Shown here: in pieces, positions 9,713-17,435 of the stretch
Layout: every line of letters begins with the position of its first letter
Position numbering within the stretch: the first letter of the stretch is position 1
Source: Micromonospora lupini
GTDB lineage: Bacteria; Actinomycetota; Actinomycetes; Mycobacteriales; Micromonosporaceae
Direction: 5' to 3'
DNA: 64,000 nt
Assembly: GCF_026342015.1 (NCBI RefSeq)
Contig: NZ_JAPENL010000002.1
Location: forward strand, 1,121,001 to 1,185,000
Program-made: the position numbers and the translations under genes
The notes under the pieces: model-generated
The model's input: only the letters and a program-made list of their open reading frames with translations
Database searches by the model: none
What the model was told of the DNA's origin: nothing

Positions 9713-10230
9713 TTGCCGCCCCCGAGCTGGGGCGCGTGCTGCCGGCACTTCTCCAGCGCGGCCTTCAGGGCCGGGTCGCCGATGTTGATCGCGTTGTCCC
9801 CGGTCCCGATCCGAAGCCGCCCGTCGGCGTCCGGGTCCGGGAAGTCAGGTACGCCGTTCGCGCGCATGCACGTGGCGAGGGCGCGCATCTGCTCGGCCTG
9901 CTCGGGGTTGAGCTGCGGTCCCTGCCCTCCGTTGGGCAGCTTGTCCTGGCACTTCTCCATGGCCGCCTGGACCTTCTGCTGGTCCACGTCCGCGCCGAAC
10001 CGGAAGTTGGGGCGGCCACCCGGCTCCGGGTCGGGCATGTCCACCCCGTTCTCCCGCATGCACCGGGCGAAGGCGAGCTGCCGGTCCGAGTCGCTGACCG
10101 GGGCGCCGCTCGCCGTGGCCTCGGCCTTCGTCCCGCCGGCGGTCGCGACCCCGCTGTCGTCGCCTCCCGCGCCGCACGCGGCCAGCGCCAGGGCGAGCAG
10201 GACGGGGATCGCAAGCATCTGTCGTCGCAT
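9709..10230 (-). CDS. Small lipoprotein with duplicated CM-x-NGV motif
   Basis: The 173-residue protein from ATG 10230 (an in-frame GTG at 10239 is possible) has a lipoprotein signal ending ALALAAC. The mature part holds two related units: FARCMRENGVDMPDP and LATCMRANGVPDFPDP. Each is followed by a region ending in an EKC sequence (AMEKCQ, ALEKCR), giving two Cys pairs. This looks like an internal duplication of a disulfide-bearing helical module. It is the first gene of the exporter operon and is probably an accessory or sensor component on the outer face of the membrane. I do not recognise a named family function. Confidence 0.8.
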   Translation of the reverse strand: MRRQMLAIPVLLALALAACGAGGDDSGVATAGGTKAEATASGAPVSDSDRQLAFARCMRENGVDMPDPEPGGRPNFRFGADVDQQKVQAAMEKCQDKLPNGGQGPQLNPEQAEQMRALATCMRANGVPDFPDPDADGRLRIGTGDNAINIGDPALKAALEKCRQHAPQLGGGK

Positions 10231-10358
10231 GGTGTCCACTTCCGCTCAGGTCCGGCGCGGTTCGCCGAACGTGGCACCAGTGGACGCCGGCGGCCGTATC
10301 CCCGGCGTTACCGTCGGCGGTTATGCCGCCGTTACCGCACCCCGAGCACCATGGAGGG

Positions 10359-11015
10359 GTGAGAGTGCTGGTGGTCGAGGACGAGACCATGTTGGCGGAC
10401 GCCATCGCGGAGTGGCTTCGTCGGGAGTCGTTCGCTGTCGACGTGGCGTACGACGGGGACGCCGCGTTGGAACGGCTCGGTGTCAACGAGTACGCGGTTG
10501 TCGTCCTGGACCGGGACCTGCCGGTGGTGCACGGCGACGACGTGTGCCGGGCGATCGTGGACGCGGGCGGGGAGACGCGGGTGCTGATGCTGACCGCCGC
10601 GGCGGCCGTCCGGGAGCGGGTCGCGGGGCTGGCGCTCGGCGCGGACGACTACCTCACCAAGCCGTTCGCCCTGGTCGAGCTGTCGGCCCGGGTGCACGCG
10701 CTGACCCGCCGGGCCCGCCCGGCCGCGCCTCCGACGCTGCGCCGCGCCGGCATCCAGCTCGATGCGGCCCGACACGAGGTACGCCGCGACGACAGGCACG
10801 TGGCGCTCTCCCGCAAGGAGTTCGCGGTGCTGGCCGAGCTGCTACGCGCCGACGGCGCTGTGGTTTCCGCCGAGGACCTGCTGGAACGCGCCTGGGACGA
10901 GCACATCGACCCGTTCACAAACGTGGTCCGGGTGACGATGATGAAGCTGCGCCGCAAGCTCGGCGACCCGCCGGTGATCGAGACGGTGCCGGGAGCGGGG
11001 TACCGGATCCGATGA
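10359..11015 (+). CDS. OmpR/PhoB-family response regulator
   Basis: This 218-residue regulator has a receiver domain (VEDE acidic pocket, phospho-acceptor Asp51 in VVVLDRDLP, Lys in LTKPF) and a C-terminal winged helix (LSRKEFAVLAELLRADGAVV; FTNVVRVTMMKLRRKLG; GAGYRIR). I chose GTG 10359 because VRVLVVEDE fits the family start. A GTG at 10365 has better spacing from the GGAGGGG site, so either is possible. It overlaps the kinase gene by ATGA and is divergent from the ABC exporter operon, which is its most likely target. Confidence 0.92.
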   Translation: MRVLVVEDETMLADAIAEWLRRESFAVDVAYDGDAALERLGVNEYAVVVLDRDLPVVHGDDVCRAIVDAGGETRVLMLTAAAAVRERVAGLALGADDYLTKPFALVELSARVHALTRRARPAAPPTLRRAGIQLDAARHEVRRDDRHVALSRKEFAVLAELLRADGAVVSAEDLLERAWDEHIDPFTNVVRVTMMKLRRKLGDPPVIETVPGAGYRIR

Positions 11016-12166
11016 AACGCCTGACCATCCGCGCCCGGCTCACCCTCATCTACGGAGGGCTCTTCCTGCTTGCCGGCATGGTCCTGCTCGCCGTCACGTA
11101 CGTGCTTGTGGATCAGCGGATGCCGCAGCCGTTCGGGGTGAACCTGCGGGACCTGCCGAAGGTCACCGCCACGACGCCCAGCGGGCAGAACGTCGACAAC
11201 CTGCGCGCCCTCCTTCAGGACGCGCAGGACGAGGCGAAACGCAGCGCGTTGGAGTCGCTGCTCACGCAGGGTGGCATCGCGTTGGTCGTGGTGTCGGCGG
11301 TGGCGATCGCCTTCGGCTGGCTGCTCGCCGGCCGGGCGTTACAGCCCTTGCAGCAGGTCACCGACACGGCGCGACGGATCGCCGGCGCGGACACCGCCGG
11401 TCGGGGCCTGCACGAGCGGATCGCGCTCCGCGGCCCCCGCGACGAGGTACGCGAACTCGCCGACACGTTCGACGAGATGCTGGGACGGCTCGACCGCTCG
11501 TTCGACGGGCAACGCCGATTCGTGGCGAACGCCTCGCACGAGCTGCGTACCCCGTTGGCGCTCAACCGCGCCCTGGTGGAGCTGGCCATCACCCGTCCGG
11601 ACGCGTCGGTGGAGACCCGGCAGTTGGGCGAATCGCTGCTGGCGGTCAACGAGCGGCACGAGCGGCTGATCGACGGCCTGCTGACCCTGGCGGACTCGGA
11701 GAACGAGCTGACCGAGCGTACGCCTGTGGACCTGGCCGAGGTCTGCGCGCACGTGACGGACCAGGCCGCGGAGCAGGCACCCGACCTCCCGGTGCACCGC
11801 TCGCTCGCGCCGGCGCAGGTCTTCGGCGACCCGGTGCTGCTGGAACGGCTCGCATTCAACCTGGTGGAGAACGCGCTGCGGCACAACCTGCCCACCGAGG
11901 GCTGGGTCGAGGTGCGCACCGGGCTCGTCGACGGCCAGCCAACCCTCACTGTGCGCAACACCGGCCCGATGATCGCCGGCTACGACGTGGAGACGATGTT
12001 CCAGCCATTCCGCCGGCTGTCCCGGGAGCGGGTCGCGGGCGCCAGGGGTTTCGGTCTGGGGCTGTCGATCGTCCGCGCGGTGGCCCGGGCCCACGGCGGC
12101 ACCGTCGATGCGCGACCCCGCCCGGCCGGTGGCCTGGACATCACGGTGACCCTTCCCGCAGTGTGA
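11012..12166 (+). CDS. Two-component sensor histidine kinase
   Basis: This 384-residue membrane kinase has two transmembrane helices (about 9-31 and 87-106) flanking a short extracellular loop. A HAMP domain follows (ALQPLQQVTDTARRIA), then the dimerisation domain with His176 in FVANASHELRTPL, the N box NLVENALRH and the G box GFGLGLSIV. It is translationally coupled to the response regulator. The small external loop (about 55 residues) suggests sensing at or in the membrane, as in kinases that respond to cell-wall antibiotics or peptides. The neighbouring exporter fits that role, but the signal itself is inferred. Confidence 0.93.
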   Translation: MKRLTIRARLTLIYGGLFLLAGMVLLAVTYVLVDQRMPQPFGVNLRDLPKVTATTPSGQNVDNLRALLQDAQDEAKRSALESLLTQGGIALVVVSAVAIAFGWLLAGRALQPLQQVTDTARRIAGADTAGRGLHERIALRGPRDEVRELADTFDEMLGRLDRSFDGQRRFVANASHELRTPLALNRALVELAITRPDASVETRQLGESLLAVNERHERLIDGLLTLADSENELTERTPVDLAEVCAHVTDQAAEQAPDLPVHRSLAPAQVFGDPVLLERLAFNLVENALRHNLPTEGWVEVRTGLVDGQPTLTVRNTGPMIAGYDVETMFQPFRRLSRERVAGARGFGLGLSIVRAVARAHGGTVDARPRPAGGLDITVTLPAV

Positions 12167-12235
12167 TCGCCGGGGCGCCCGGCCCGCAGCCGGACCGCGA
12201 GGCGATGGCAGGCGCGGCAGTGTGCCCACTCGGGT

Positions 12236-12886
12236 TCAGCGGAAGAAGGCGCGCAGGACGGCCCCGGTCTCGGCCTCCAGCACGCCGCCGTAGACCTCCG
12301 GACGGTGGTTGAGCCGGCGGTCGCGCAGCACGTCCCAGAGGGAACCGGCCGCGCCGGTCTTCGGCTCCCAGGCGCCGAAGACGACTGTGGAGACCCGGGC
12401 CAGCACCAGCGCGCCCGCGCACATGGTGCACGGCTCCAGGGTGACCACAAGGGTGCAGCCGTCCAGCCGCCACCGGCCGGTGCGCTCCGCCCCGCGGCGC
12501 AGGGCCAGCACCTCGGCGTGGGCGGTGGGGTCGCCGGTCAGCTCCCGCTCGTTGCGCCCGGTCGCCAGTTCGACGCCGTCCGGGCCGTAGAGCACCGCGC
12601 CCACCGGAATGTCATCGATCGTGTCGGCGCCCTCGGAGGCGGCCGGGCCGGTGACGGCGACCTCCAGGGCTCGGCGCATCCACAGCTCGTGCCGCTGCCG
12701 CCGACCGAGGTCGCCCGGGTCGGCCAGCCCCTCGTGCGCGCCCGGGCCGGCTCGACCCACCGCGCCGGGCGTCGGCTGCCCCGGCCGGATCGTCTCCAAC
12801 AGCGGATCGGTGGCGTCGGCCGGCTCCGCGCCGCCCGCGGGCACGATCCCGCCGTACGCTGCCGACCCGGTGGGGTCAGACCTCAC
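12236..12886 (-). CDS. tadA: tRNA-specific adenosine deaminase TadA
   Basis: The enzyme deaminates A34 to inosine in the wobble position of tRNA-Arg(ACG). The zinc motifs are complete: HAE (His123, Glu125) and PCTMC (Cys153, Cys156), with the family sequences GNERE-like GRNEREL, RLDGCTLVVTLEPC and FGAWEPKTGAAGS. The open frame from GTG 12886 adds about 68 Gly/Pro/Ala-rich residues before the conserved core. An internal ATG at 12679 (LWMRRALEVA) matches the usual family start better. The longer form overlaps the upstream gene by 11 bases, which supports coupling. The start is therefore uncertain. Confidence 0.93.
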   Translation of the reverse strand: MRSDPTGSAAYGGIVPAGGAEPADATDPLLETIRPGQPTPGAVGRAGPGAHEGLADPGDLGRRQRHELWMRRALEVAVTGPAASEGADTIDDIPVGAVLYGPDGVELATGRNERELTGDPTAHAEVLALRRGAERTGRWRLDGCTLVVTLEPCTMCAGALVLARVSTVVFGAWEPKTGAAGSLWDVLRDRRLNHRPEVYGGVLEAETGAVLRAFFR

Positions 12887-13403
12887 GCAGCTCCTCGACC
12901 TCGTCGACGCACCCGAGGACCTCGCAGATCTCGGCGGTGACGTCGGCCGGCAGCATCCCCTCGGTCCCGCAGAGCGTCAGCAGCTTCTGCGCGGAGATGC
13001 CCAGGTTGGCCAGCAGATCGGCGTCGCCCACCGGATCGGCCTCCGGATCGACGGCGGGCTGCTCGCTCTCCTCGTCGCCGCCGGCGGCCGGGCGGGGCTC
13101 GTCGTCGCCGTCGAGCCCGGTCACTGACGTCTTCAGGTCACCGACCAGCAGTTGGCCCAGCCGGGACTCCTCGGCGTACGCCGAGTCCGAGCCGAACACC
13201 CGCAGATCCTCGCCCTCGTCGAGACGCAGGATCACCAGGTACGCGTCGTCGGCCTCGACGAAGAGCAGCGACACGTCGGCTTCCTGGTCGACGTCGCGCA
13301 GCCGGTCGGCGACCTCATCGATGTCGGTGGCGCCCCGCAGGCTGACCTCGGCGGCGGTCCAGCCACTGTCGTCACGCACCACGGCCGCAGCGAAGTACGA
13401 CAC
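12876..13403 (-). CDS. tRNA adenosine deaminase-associated protein
   Basis: This acidic 175-residue protein belongs to the actinobacterial family found immediately upstream of tadA. It starts with the family hallmark SYFAAAVVR, continues with a DxDEVADRLRDV segment and ends in a Cys-containing helical region (LLTLCGTEGMLPADVTAEICEVLGC). An acidic linker (GDDEPRPAAGGDEE) separates the halves. The GTG at 13403 follows a GGGGG ribosome site; the frame is open to 13427. Its biochemical role is unknown. The invariant synteny suggests it assists TadA. Confidence 0.88.
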   Translation of the reverse strand: MSYFAAAVVRDDSGWTAAEVSLRGATDIDEVADRLRDVDQEADVSLLFVEADDAYLVILRLDEGEDLRVFGSDSAYAEESRLGQLLVGDLKTSVTGLDGDDEPRPAAGGDEESEQPAVDPEADPVGDADLLANLGISAQKLLTLCGTEGMLPADVTAEICEVLGCVDEVEELREV

Positions 13404-13520
13404 GGTTCCCCCAAAAGCCCTCGGCACAGCGCCGACTCGTCAAGGGTGCACGTTAGCCGGTCGGGTCGGCGGGCGACCGGTCAACGCCCCGAGACGCCGG
13501 CCAAACCTGACAAAGTCGGA

Positions 13521-13688
13521 TCAGCCGGCTACCCGACGGCGGGTGGCGATGAGTTGGCGCAGACGCTCGGTGCGCTCTCGCTGCGGCCGGCTGCGTTGGC
13601 GTACCGCCCGAGCGCCCGCCAACTCGGCGAGCAACTGGAGGCGGCGGCGGTTGCGATCCGGGTCCTGCCGCGGGGTGGTCCAGGCCAT
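13521..13688 (-). CDS. Small basic hypothetical protein
   Basis: A 55-residue reading frame from ATG 13688 encodes a strongly basic helical peptide rich in Arg and Leu (for example RLQLLAELAGARAVRQRSR and ERTERLRQLIATRRR). It lies alone between the tadA pair and a membrane protein on the same strand. The frame is open further upstream, and the ribosome site is weak. The heptad-like Leu spacing suggests a real helical protein rather than a shadow frame, but I do not recognise it. Confidence 0.4.
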   Translation of the reverse strand: MAWTTPRQDPDRNRRRLQLLAELAGARAVRQRSRPQRERTERLRQLIATRRRVAG

Positions 13689-13800
13689 AGTCCCGAGGGT
13701 GCCGAGTCTCGACGGCCACGTCAAGACGGCGTTCGCTACGCAGCCAACCGGGCACGCGGCGCAGTCGCCTGCGCCCTGATCCGGGCCGGGCCGAACACGC

Positions 13801-14190
13801 TCACCACAGCGGCCAGTTACCGCTTGTCGCCCAGCGGACCGCAAGCACGGCGGCGGCGATGCTCCAACCACCGGCGGTGACGATGGCCACCCCGGTGGCC
13901 ACGCCGCGATCGCCGTGGCGGACCAGCACCAGAGCCGTCAGCCAGGCCAGCAGGCCGGCCACCGCAGTCCACCACGCGTAGCTGGCCACGTCGGTGCCGA
14001 GCAGCCCGAACAGCAGCAGCCAGGCAGCCGCCGCGCCACCGCCGACGGCGACACCGCCGCCGGTCACCGGGTGCGGCTCGCGGTAGGTGGGTCTGGTCGG
14101 CGGCCCGGCCGGGAAGAGCCCCGACGGGGTACGCGACGCCGGTCGGGCGGGCCCGGGATCCGGGACGGGGTCGGGTCGGGCGATGGTCAC
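13801..14190 (-). CDS. Small integral membrane protein
   Basis: The 129-residue protein from GTG 14190 (preceded by GGGAGGG) has a Pro-rich cytoplasmic N-terminus of about 45 residues. It then has three hydrophobic segments (AAAAWLLLFGLLG, WWTAVAGLLAWLTALVLV, GVAIVTAGGWSIAAAVLAV) and ends at WPLW. It diverges from the M23 lipoprotein gene. No named function is recognised. Confidence 0.7.
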   Translation of the reverse strand: MTIARPDPVPDPGPARPASRTPSGLFPAGPPTRPTYREPHPVTGGGVAVGGGAAAAWLLLFGLLGTDVASYAWWTAVAGLLAWLTALVLVRHGDRGVATGVAIVTAGGWSIAAAVLAVRWATSGNWPLW

Positions 14191-14251
14191 GGTTGCCCTC
14201 CCCTCACGCGCGTCGCTCGTGCCCACGGTACCGGTCTGTCAGGATGACCGA

Positions 14252-15016
14252 ATGCCCTCGCCGACGATCGGTCGCCGCGTGCGTCCGGCGTACCCGATCC
14301 TGTTGCTGCTCGCCCCGGTGCTGGCCGCCGGCTGCGCGACCACCCGGCCGGGGGTGCCACCGGACGGGGCCGCGCCGACGCCGTCGGCGGTCTGGGCGAC
14401 CGGTGCGCAGCCGGCGGCGCCGGCGGCCACGCCGACGACGTCCCGCCCGGCCAGCCCGACGCCGTCGTCGGCCGAGCCGTCGCCGACCGCACCCCGCGCC
14501 GGGCTCCGGCACGTCTTTCCGGTACGCGCCGACAACGTGGACTACCACACGACGCACGGGGCGTACCCGGCGACGGACGTGTTCGCCGACTGCGGTGAGC
14601 CGTTCGTGGCGGTGACCGACGGCAAGGTGCTTGAGGTGAGTCGTGTCGACAGGTACTCCAAGAGTGGACCGCAGGGCCCGGACAACGGCGGCCTGTCCGT
14701 CTCGCTGCTCGGCGACGACGGTGTGCGCTACTACGGCTCGCACCTGAGCGTGGTCGGCGCCGGCATCGAGGCCGGGGTCCGGGTTGGCGCCGGGCAGCAG
14801 CTCGGCAAGGTGGGCCGCACCGGTAACGCCAACAACGTCTGCCACGTGCACTTCGGCATCTCGCCCCCGTGCAGCGGCAAGGACGGGTGGTGGATCCGGC
14901 GCGGCGTGCTGTGGCCGGCGCGGTATCTGGACTCGTGGCGGCGCGGCGGCAACCGGGAACCCGCCGCCGAGGTGACCACGTGGCAGCGCAAACACGGCTG
15001 CCCGAAGGCTCCCTGA
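14252..15016 (+). CDS. Lipoprotein M23-family metallopeptidase (LytM-like)
   Basis: This 254-residue lipoprotein has the signal LLLLAPVLAAGC with lipidated Cys28. A Pro/Thr/Ala-rich wall-spanning linker (about 30-85) leads to a LytM/M23 domain. The domain shows HGAYPATDVFADCG (first His and Asp zinc ligands), VTDGKV and HVHFGISPP with the second His pair. The zinc set appears complete, so it may cleave peptidoglycan cross-links or act as a wall-remodelling regulator. The C-terminus carries extra Cys and Trp residues beyond the core. ATG 14252 was chosen for its fit with the lipoprotein signal. Confidence 0.88.
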   Translation: MPSPTIGRRVRPAYPILLLLAPVLAAGCATTRPGVPPDGAAPTPSAVWATGAQPAAPAATPTTSRPASPTPSSAEPSPTAPRAGLRHVFPVRADNVDYHTTHGAYPATDVFADCGEPFVAVTDGKVLEVSRVDRYSKSGPQGPDNGGLSVSLLGDDGVRYYGSHLSVVGAGIEAGVRVGAGQQLGKVGRTGNANNVCHVHFGISPPCSGKDGWWIRRGVLWPARYLDSWRRGGNREPAAEVTTWQRKHGCPKAP

Positions 15017-15045
15017 CGCGGCTCGTACGCACTAGGTTCGGTGGG

Positions 15046-16116
15046 ATGAGCGCTCGGGACCCCATTGCCGACCTGCGCCGGATCGCGTTCCTGCTGGAGC
15101 GGGCGAACGAGGCCACGTACCGGGTGCGGGCGTTCCGTTCGGCGGCGAAGGCGCTGGCCGGCCTCCCGGCCGCGGAGGTGGCCGAGCGAGCCGGCAACGG
15201 CACGCTCACCGAACTGGCGGGTGTGGGGGACGTGACGGCCCGCTGCGTGGCGGAGTCCCTGGCCGGCGAGGAGCCGGTCTATCTGCGCCGGCTGGTGGCG
15301 ACCGAGGGCAGCGATCTGGATGCCGAGGCCACGGCGCTGCGCGCCGCCCTGCGGGGCGACTGCCACACCCACTCGGACTGGTCCGACGGTGGCTCCCCCA
15401 TCGAGGAGATGGCGCTGGCCGCGGTGGAGTTGGGCCACGAGTACGTGGTGCTTACCGACCACTCGCCCCGGTTGACTGTGGCGCGCGGGCTGACCGCCGA
15501 GCGGCTGCGCCGGCAGCTCGACCACGTGGCGCAGGTCAACGCGGCGCTGCCGGAGGGTTTCCGGATCCTGACGGGGATCGAGGTGGACATCCTCGCCGAC
15601 GGCTCACTCGATCAGGACGACGACCTGCTGGCCCGGCTGGACGTGGTGGTCGGTTCGGTGCACAGCGGCCTGAAGGACGAGCGGTCGAAGATGACCCGGC
15701 GCATGCTGAGGGCGGTCGCCAATCCGCACCTGGACATCCTCGGTCACGTCACCGGGCGGATGGTGTCGTCCCGCCCGGCGGGGGTGACCGGCCCGGGCGA
15801 TCGGGGGCACCGCGCGCGTACCCGTGCGGAGAGCGACTTCGACGCGGAAGCGGTCTTCGCCGCCTGCGCGGAGCACGACACCGCCGTTGAGATCAACTCT
15901 CGGCCGGAGCGGCAGGACCCGCCGAAGCGGCTGATCCGCCGCGCCCTGGAGGCGGGCTGCCGCTTCGCGATCAACACGGACGCGCACGCGCCCGGTCAGC
16001 TCGACTGGCAGCGGTTCGGCTGCGAGCGGGCCGCGCTCTGCGGCGTCCCGGCCGACCGGGTGGTCAACACCTGGTCGGCCGAGAAGCTCGTGAAGTGGAC
16101 ACACGACCGGGCCTGA
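15046..16116 (+). CDS. PHP-domain phosphoesterase with PolX-like helix-hairpin-helix N-terminus
   Basis: This 356-residue protein resembles the C-terminal half of bacterial PolX without the polymerase domain. Residues 1-100 contain a helical segment (NEATYRVRAFRSAAKAL) and a helix-hairpin-helix motif (TLTELAGVGDVTARCV). The PHP domain starts with DCHTHSDWSDG (His107, His109). It continues through VLTDHSP, GIEVDIL, GSVHSG, HVTGRM, EINSRPER and ends with INTDAHAPGQLD, giving the full metal-ligand set. Metal-dependent phosphoesterase activity on DNA ends or histidinol-phosphate-like substrates is possible; the true substrate is unknown. Confidence 0.85.
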   Translation: MSARDPIADLRRIAFLLERANEATYRVRAFRSAAKALAGLPAAEVAERAGNGTLTELAGVGDVTARCVAESLAGEEPVYLRRLVATEGSDLDAEATALRAALRGDCHTHSDWSDGGSPIEEMALAAVELGHEYVVLTDHSPRLTVARGLTAERLRRQLDHVAQVNAALPEGFRILTGIEVDILADGSLDQDDDLLARLDVVVGSVHSGLKDERSKMTRRMLRAVANPHLDILGHVTGRMVSSRPAGVTGPGDRGHRARTRAESDFDAEAVFAACAEHDTAVEINSRPERQDPPKRLIRRALEAGCRFAINTDAHAPGQLDWQRFGCERAALCGVPADRVVNTWSAEKLVKWTHDRA

Positions 16117-16123
16117 CCGGCTC

Positions 16124-16218
16124 GGGCGTTGATCGACTCGCGGTCGATGAAGGTTAGGGCGTTGATCGACTCGCGGTCGCTGAAAGCTCGGGCGTTGATC
16201 GACTCGGGGTCCGTGAAA
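16124..16218. repeat. Three tandem 33-bp repeats
   Basis: A unit beginning GGGCGTTGATCGACTCG occurs at 16124-16156, 16157-16189 and 16190-16218 (the last partial). The unit length is exactly 33 bp with several substitutions. The array lies downstream of the PHP gene and runs into the following terminator. No gene is evident in it. Confidence 0.85.
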
Positions 16219-16253
16219 CCGGGGTGTCCTGGGCCGTAGGACACCCCGGTTTC
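16215..16253. terminator. Bidirectional hairpin terminator
   Basis: GAAACCGGGGTGTCCT (16215-16230) pairs perfectly with 16238-16253 across a 7-nt loop. It lies between the PHP gene and the convergent EamA gene. Confidence 0.8.
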
Positions 16254-16269
16254 GAGAAAGCCGAGTCGA

Positions 16270-17328
16270 TCACCCGCGGGCAGGCGCGACGGCGGGCTCG
16301 ACGGCGGGCTCGACGGCGGGCTCGACGGCGGGCTCGGCGGCGGGCTCGACGGCGGGCTCGGCGGGCCCGGCGGGCTCGGCGGGCGCGGCGGCGCCGACCA
16401 CCGGGCGTGGCTGCCGACGGCCGAACAGGCCCTGCGCGACCGCGACGCCCAGCAGCACGATGAGCGCGCCGGCCGGTTGGTGCCAGTTGAGCCGCTCGTC
16501 GAGCACCACGGCGCCGATCAGCACCGCGAAGATCGGGATCAGGTACGTGACTGTGGAGGCGGTGCTCGCGCCGGCCACCCGGATGTTGCGCATGTTGATG
16601 ACGAAGGCGAGCCCGGTGCCGAGCGCCCCGAGGGTCAGCACACTTGCCACCACCTTCGGCGACAACTCGGTGGGCAGCGGCGGCGCACCCGCGACGAACG
16701 GGGTGACGACGGCAAGCTGCACGGCGGCGAGCAGCAACTGCGCCGTGGACAGCGACAGCCCGGAGTGCGCGCTGCCCGCGACGAACCGCTTCTGGTACGG
16801 GATGGCGACGCCGTAGCAGGCGGCCGCCCCGAAGCACATCAACTGCCCGACGAAGTGCGCCCCGCCGATGCCCTCCCAGACCCCGAGCACCACGAGCACA
16901 CCGAGGAAGCCCAGCCCGAGCCCGATCGCGCGGCGGACGGTCAACCGCTCGGTGCGGAACACGAGCACCGCCAGCGGCAGCACGATCAACGGCGTCGTCG
17001 CGTTCCAGATGCCGGCCAACATCGACTCGACCCGCTGCTCTCCGTAACCGAAGAGGGTGAACGGCACCGCCACGCCGAACGCGGCGACGACGAAGAGGTG
17101 CGCCCAGACGTGGGGCTCGCGGGGCAGCCGGTCGCGCAGCACCGCGAGGACGATCAGCAGGGTCAACGCGCCGGAGACGACGCGGTAGAGGGTCAGCTGG
17201 ACGGGGTGCAGCTCGGCCACGCCGACCTTGATGAACAGGAAGCTGGATCCCCAGATGGCGGCGAGGGCGAAGAAGCCCGGCAGCCAGGCGCGCAGCGGCG
17301 CCTTGTCAGGAGCAACATCGGTGGTCAC
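16270..17328 (-). CDS. EamA-family (drug/metabolite) transporter with repetitive C-terminal tail
   Basis: The protein has about 352 residues from GTG 17328 (an in-frame start at 17358 is possible) with ten predicted transmembrane helices in two EamA repeats. Recognisable stretches are FALAAIWGSSFLFIKVGV, LTLYRVVSGALTLLI, IWNATTPLIVLPLAV, GVAIPYQKRF and TVTYLIPIFAVLIGAVVLDE. Such proteins export or exchange small metabolites. The last 40 residues form an A-V-E-P repeat tail encoded by a 12-bp tandem repeat (GACGGCGGGCTC) at about 16286-16380, which may vary in length between strains. The substrate is unknown. Confidence 0.9.
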   Translation of the reverse strand: MTTDVAPDKAPLRAWLPGFFALAAIWGSSFLFIKVGVAELHPVQLTLYRVVSGALTLLIVLAVLRDRLPREPHVWAHLFVVAAFGVAVPFTLFGYGEQRVESMLAGIWNATTPLIVLPLAVLVFRTERLTVRRAIGLGLGFLGVLVVLGVWEGIGGAHFVGQLMCFGAAACYGVAIPYQKRFVAGSAHSGLSLSTAQLLLAAVQLAVVTPFVAGAPPLPTELSPKVVASVLTLGALGTGLAFVINMRNIRVAGASTASTVTYLIPIFAVLIGAVVLDERLNWHQPAGALIVLLGVAVAQGLFGRRQPRPVVGAAAPAEPAGPAEPAVEPAAEPAVEPAVEPAVEPAVAPARG

Positions 17329-17435
17329 CCCTGACACTCTGCCGCAGGGGTACGACAAAGTCCCGCGACTTTCTGCTGCTTGGACACGACAAACAGCGTC
17401 GACACCGGGGTGGGGCGGTCACGTAGTGTCGCACC

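Noticed and set aside
16124-16218. CRISPR or attachment-site array
   Set aside because: Only three adjacent 33-bp units without spacers, no cas or integrase genes nearby.
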